Below are positions 4,650 through 5,502 of a stretch of 5,502 bases of DNA, in pieces. Source of the DNA: a bacterium (Candidatus Ratteibacteria) CG_4_9_14_3_um_filter_41_21 (lineage in GTDB: Bacteria; Ratteibacteria; UBA8468); contig PFWI01000288.1 of assembly GCA_002791075.1 (NCBI GenBank), positions 1 through 5,502 on the forward strand. Direction: 5' to 3'. The notes beneath the pieces were generated by a model. The model was not told where the DNA came from and ran no database searches. It saw nothing but the letters and a program-made list of their open reading frames with translations. The number at the start of each line of letters is the position of its first letter. The first letter of the stretch is position 1. A program made the translations under genes and the position numbers.

Positions 4650-5502
4650 TCAAGTTATCTCCATCCCCAAATCTAACGCCGGGGCAGAGTGAGTAAGCGC
4701 GCCGAGGGAGATGCGGTCAATCCCCAGAGAGGCAAATTGGCTGATATTCTCAAGGGTTATTCCTCCGGAAATTTCAAAAATTGGCTTTTTCGGTAAATTT
4801 TTAGCAAATTTCACAATTTTCCTGATCGTTGCCGGTTTCATATTATCCAGCATAATAATATCCGCTCCGGTTCTTATTGCGGTGAGTGCTTCCTGATAGT
4901 TTTCTACCTCAACCTCCACCTTCATCTTTTTTGCTTCCTTTTTTGCTGTAAGAATCAATTCTTCAATTACTTGAATTTTTAATTTTGGTGTCATTGCGAG
5001 GAGTTCGCTCTTTTCAGCGGACGACGTGGCAATCTCGATATGGTTATCCTTAATCAAAATGCCGTCAAAAAGACCAAAGCGATGGTTTTTTCCTCCCCCT
5101 GTCTTTACCGCATATTTCTCCAATATTCTTAAACCAGGAAGAGTTTTGCGGGTATCCATAATTTTTACCCTATTTTTTACTTTTTTAACCAGAAGATCGG
5201 TTAAAGTGGCAATCCCGGAAAGATGCGAGAGGAAATTTAAGGCAACCCTTTCTCCTGCGAGGAGACCGGCGCAGTTCCCAACTAACTCAGCGACAATCTG
5301 ATTGGCTTTTACCTCTTCCCCCTCTTTTACCCGCGGAATAAACTTAATCTTCTTATCCAGTGTCTTAAAGGATAATTTTGCGATGGGGAGCCCGGCAATA
5401 ATTCCTTTCTCTTTGGCTAAAATTATTGCCTTTACTTTTTTTGCCATAGGAAAAAGAATCTTAGTCGTCCTATCCCCTTCCCCGATATCCTCATCCAGCG
5501 CT
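4650..5502 (-). CDS. nadC: Nicotinate-nucleotide pyrophosphorylase (quinolinate phosphoribosyltransferase), 5' partial
   Basis: NadC converts quinolinate and PRPP to nicotinate mononucleotide, CO2 and pyrophosphate, the step that joins de novo NAD synthesis to the common pathway in the cytoplasm. Numbering from the ATG at 5447, family signatures are DTRKTLPGLR (98-107), KYAVKTGGGKNHR (111-123), KDNH (133-136), EVEVEN (178-183), LDNM (200-203), SGGI (227-230) and the C-terminal SLGALTHSAPALD. That ATG is not the real start. The same frame stays open to the window edge and encodes LDEDIGEGDRTT just upstream, the family's conserved N-terminal motif, so the true start lies beyond 5502. About 17 residues after KDNH (137-153) come from an inserted palindromic repeat. 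With it, 41 residues separate NH from EVEVEN, against about 23 in E. coli NadC as I recall it. All active-site motifs are intact, so the enzyme is probably functional. It heads the visible nadC-mtaB-waaA series. Confidence 0.95.
   Translation of the reverse strand, partial: ALDEDIGEGDRTTKILFPMAKKVKAIILAKEKGIIAGLPIAKLSFKTLDKKIKFIPRVKEGEEVKANQIVAELVGNCAGLLAGERVALNFLSHLSGIATLTDLLVKKVKNRVKIMDTRKTLPGLRILEKYAVKTGGGKNHRFGLFDGILIKDNHIEIATSSAEKSELLAMTPKLKIQVIEELILTAKKEAKKMKVEVEVENYQEALTAIRTGADIIMLDNMKPATIRKIVKFAKNLPKKPIFEISGGITLENISQFASLGIDRISLGALTHSAPALDLGMEIT
4989..5037. repeat. Small palindromic repeat inserted in frame in nadC
   Basis: The outer arms are ATTGC (4993-4997) and GCAAT (5029-5033). 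An inner stem pairs GTTCGCT (5003-5009) with AGCGGAC (5016-5022), with one G-T wobble. The ends, TGTCATTGCGAGGAG and GACGTGGCAATCTCG, match a type of dispersed repeat I know from several bacterial phyla (TGTCATTGCGAG...GCAATCTC). It encodes nadC residues about 137-153 (the ATSSAEKSELLAMT stretch) without breaking the frame. The exact insertion boundaries are inferred. Confidence 0.8.

Overview
The window comes from an AT-rich genome of a diderm (Gram-negative-type) bacterium. It carries a Kdo transferase gene for lipid A/LPS core and a TolQ/ExbB envelope-motor gene. The protein style and the many short palindromic repeats suggest an uncultured candidate phylum such as Omnitrophota. That placement is an impression from reading, not from a search.

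All recognisable genes lie on the minus strand, so transcription runs from high to low coordinates. From right to left they are: nadC (NAD synthesis, 4650 to beyond 5502, its 5' end cut by the window edge); mtaB (tRNA methylthiotransferase, 3401-4606); waaA/kdtA (Kdo transferase, 1997-3394, only 6 nt after mtaB); a spacer with a near-consensus sigma-70 promoter (1787-1815); a decayed IS481-like insertion sequence (about 730-1753) with a truncated transposase; and tolQ/exbB (25-705). The first bases of a following gene may sit at the left edge. nadC-mtaB-waaA looks like one operon with unrelated functions. tolQ looks like the first gene of a separate unit whose leader the IS has split from its promoter.

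The main peculiarity is a crowd of unrelated small palindromic repeats in 5.5 kb. One sits in frame inside nadC. A composite block sits in frame inside waaA. A relative of the waaA repeat lies between nadC and mtaB. Two 34-nt hairpins, identical except for one compensated base pair, lie inside the IS. A 20-nt palindrome lies where the transposase reading frame is lost. Two essential-looking enzymes have therefore apparently accepted repeat-encoded peptides, comparable to the palindromic elements known in Rickettsia genes.

I see no defence system, CRISPR array, tRNA, rRNA or clear intrinsic terminator. The strongest candidate for something undescribed is the structure-conserved hairpin family and the general repeat load.
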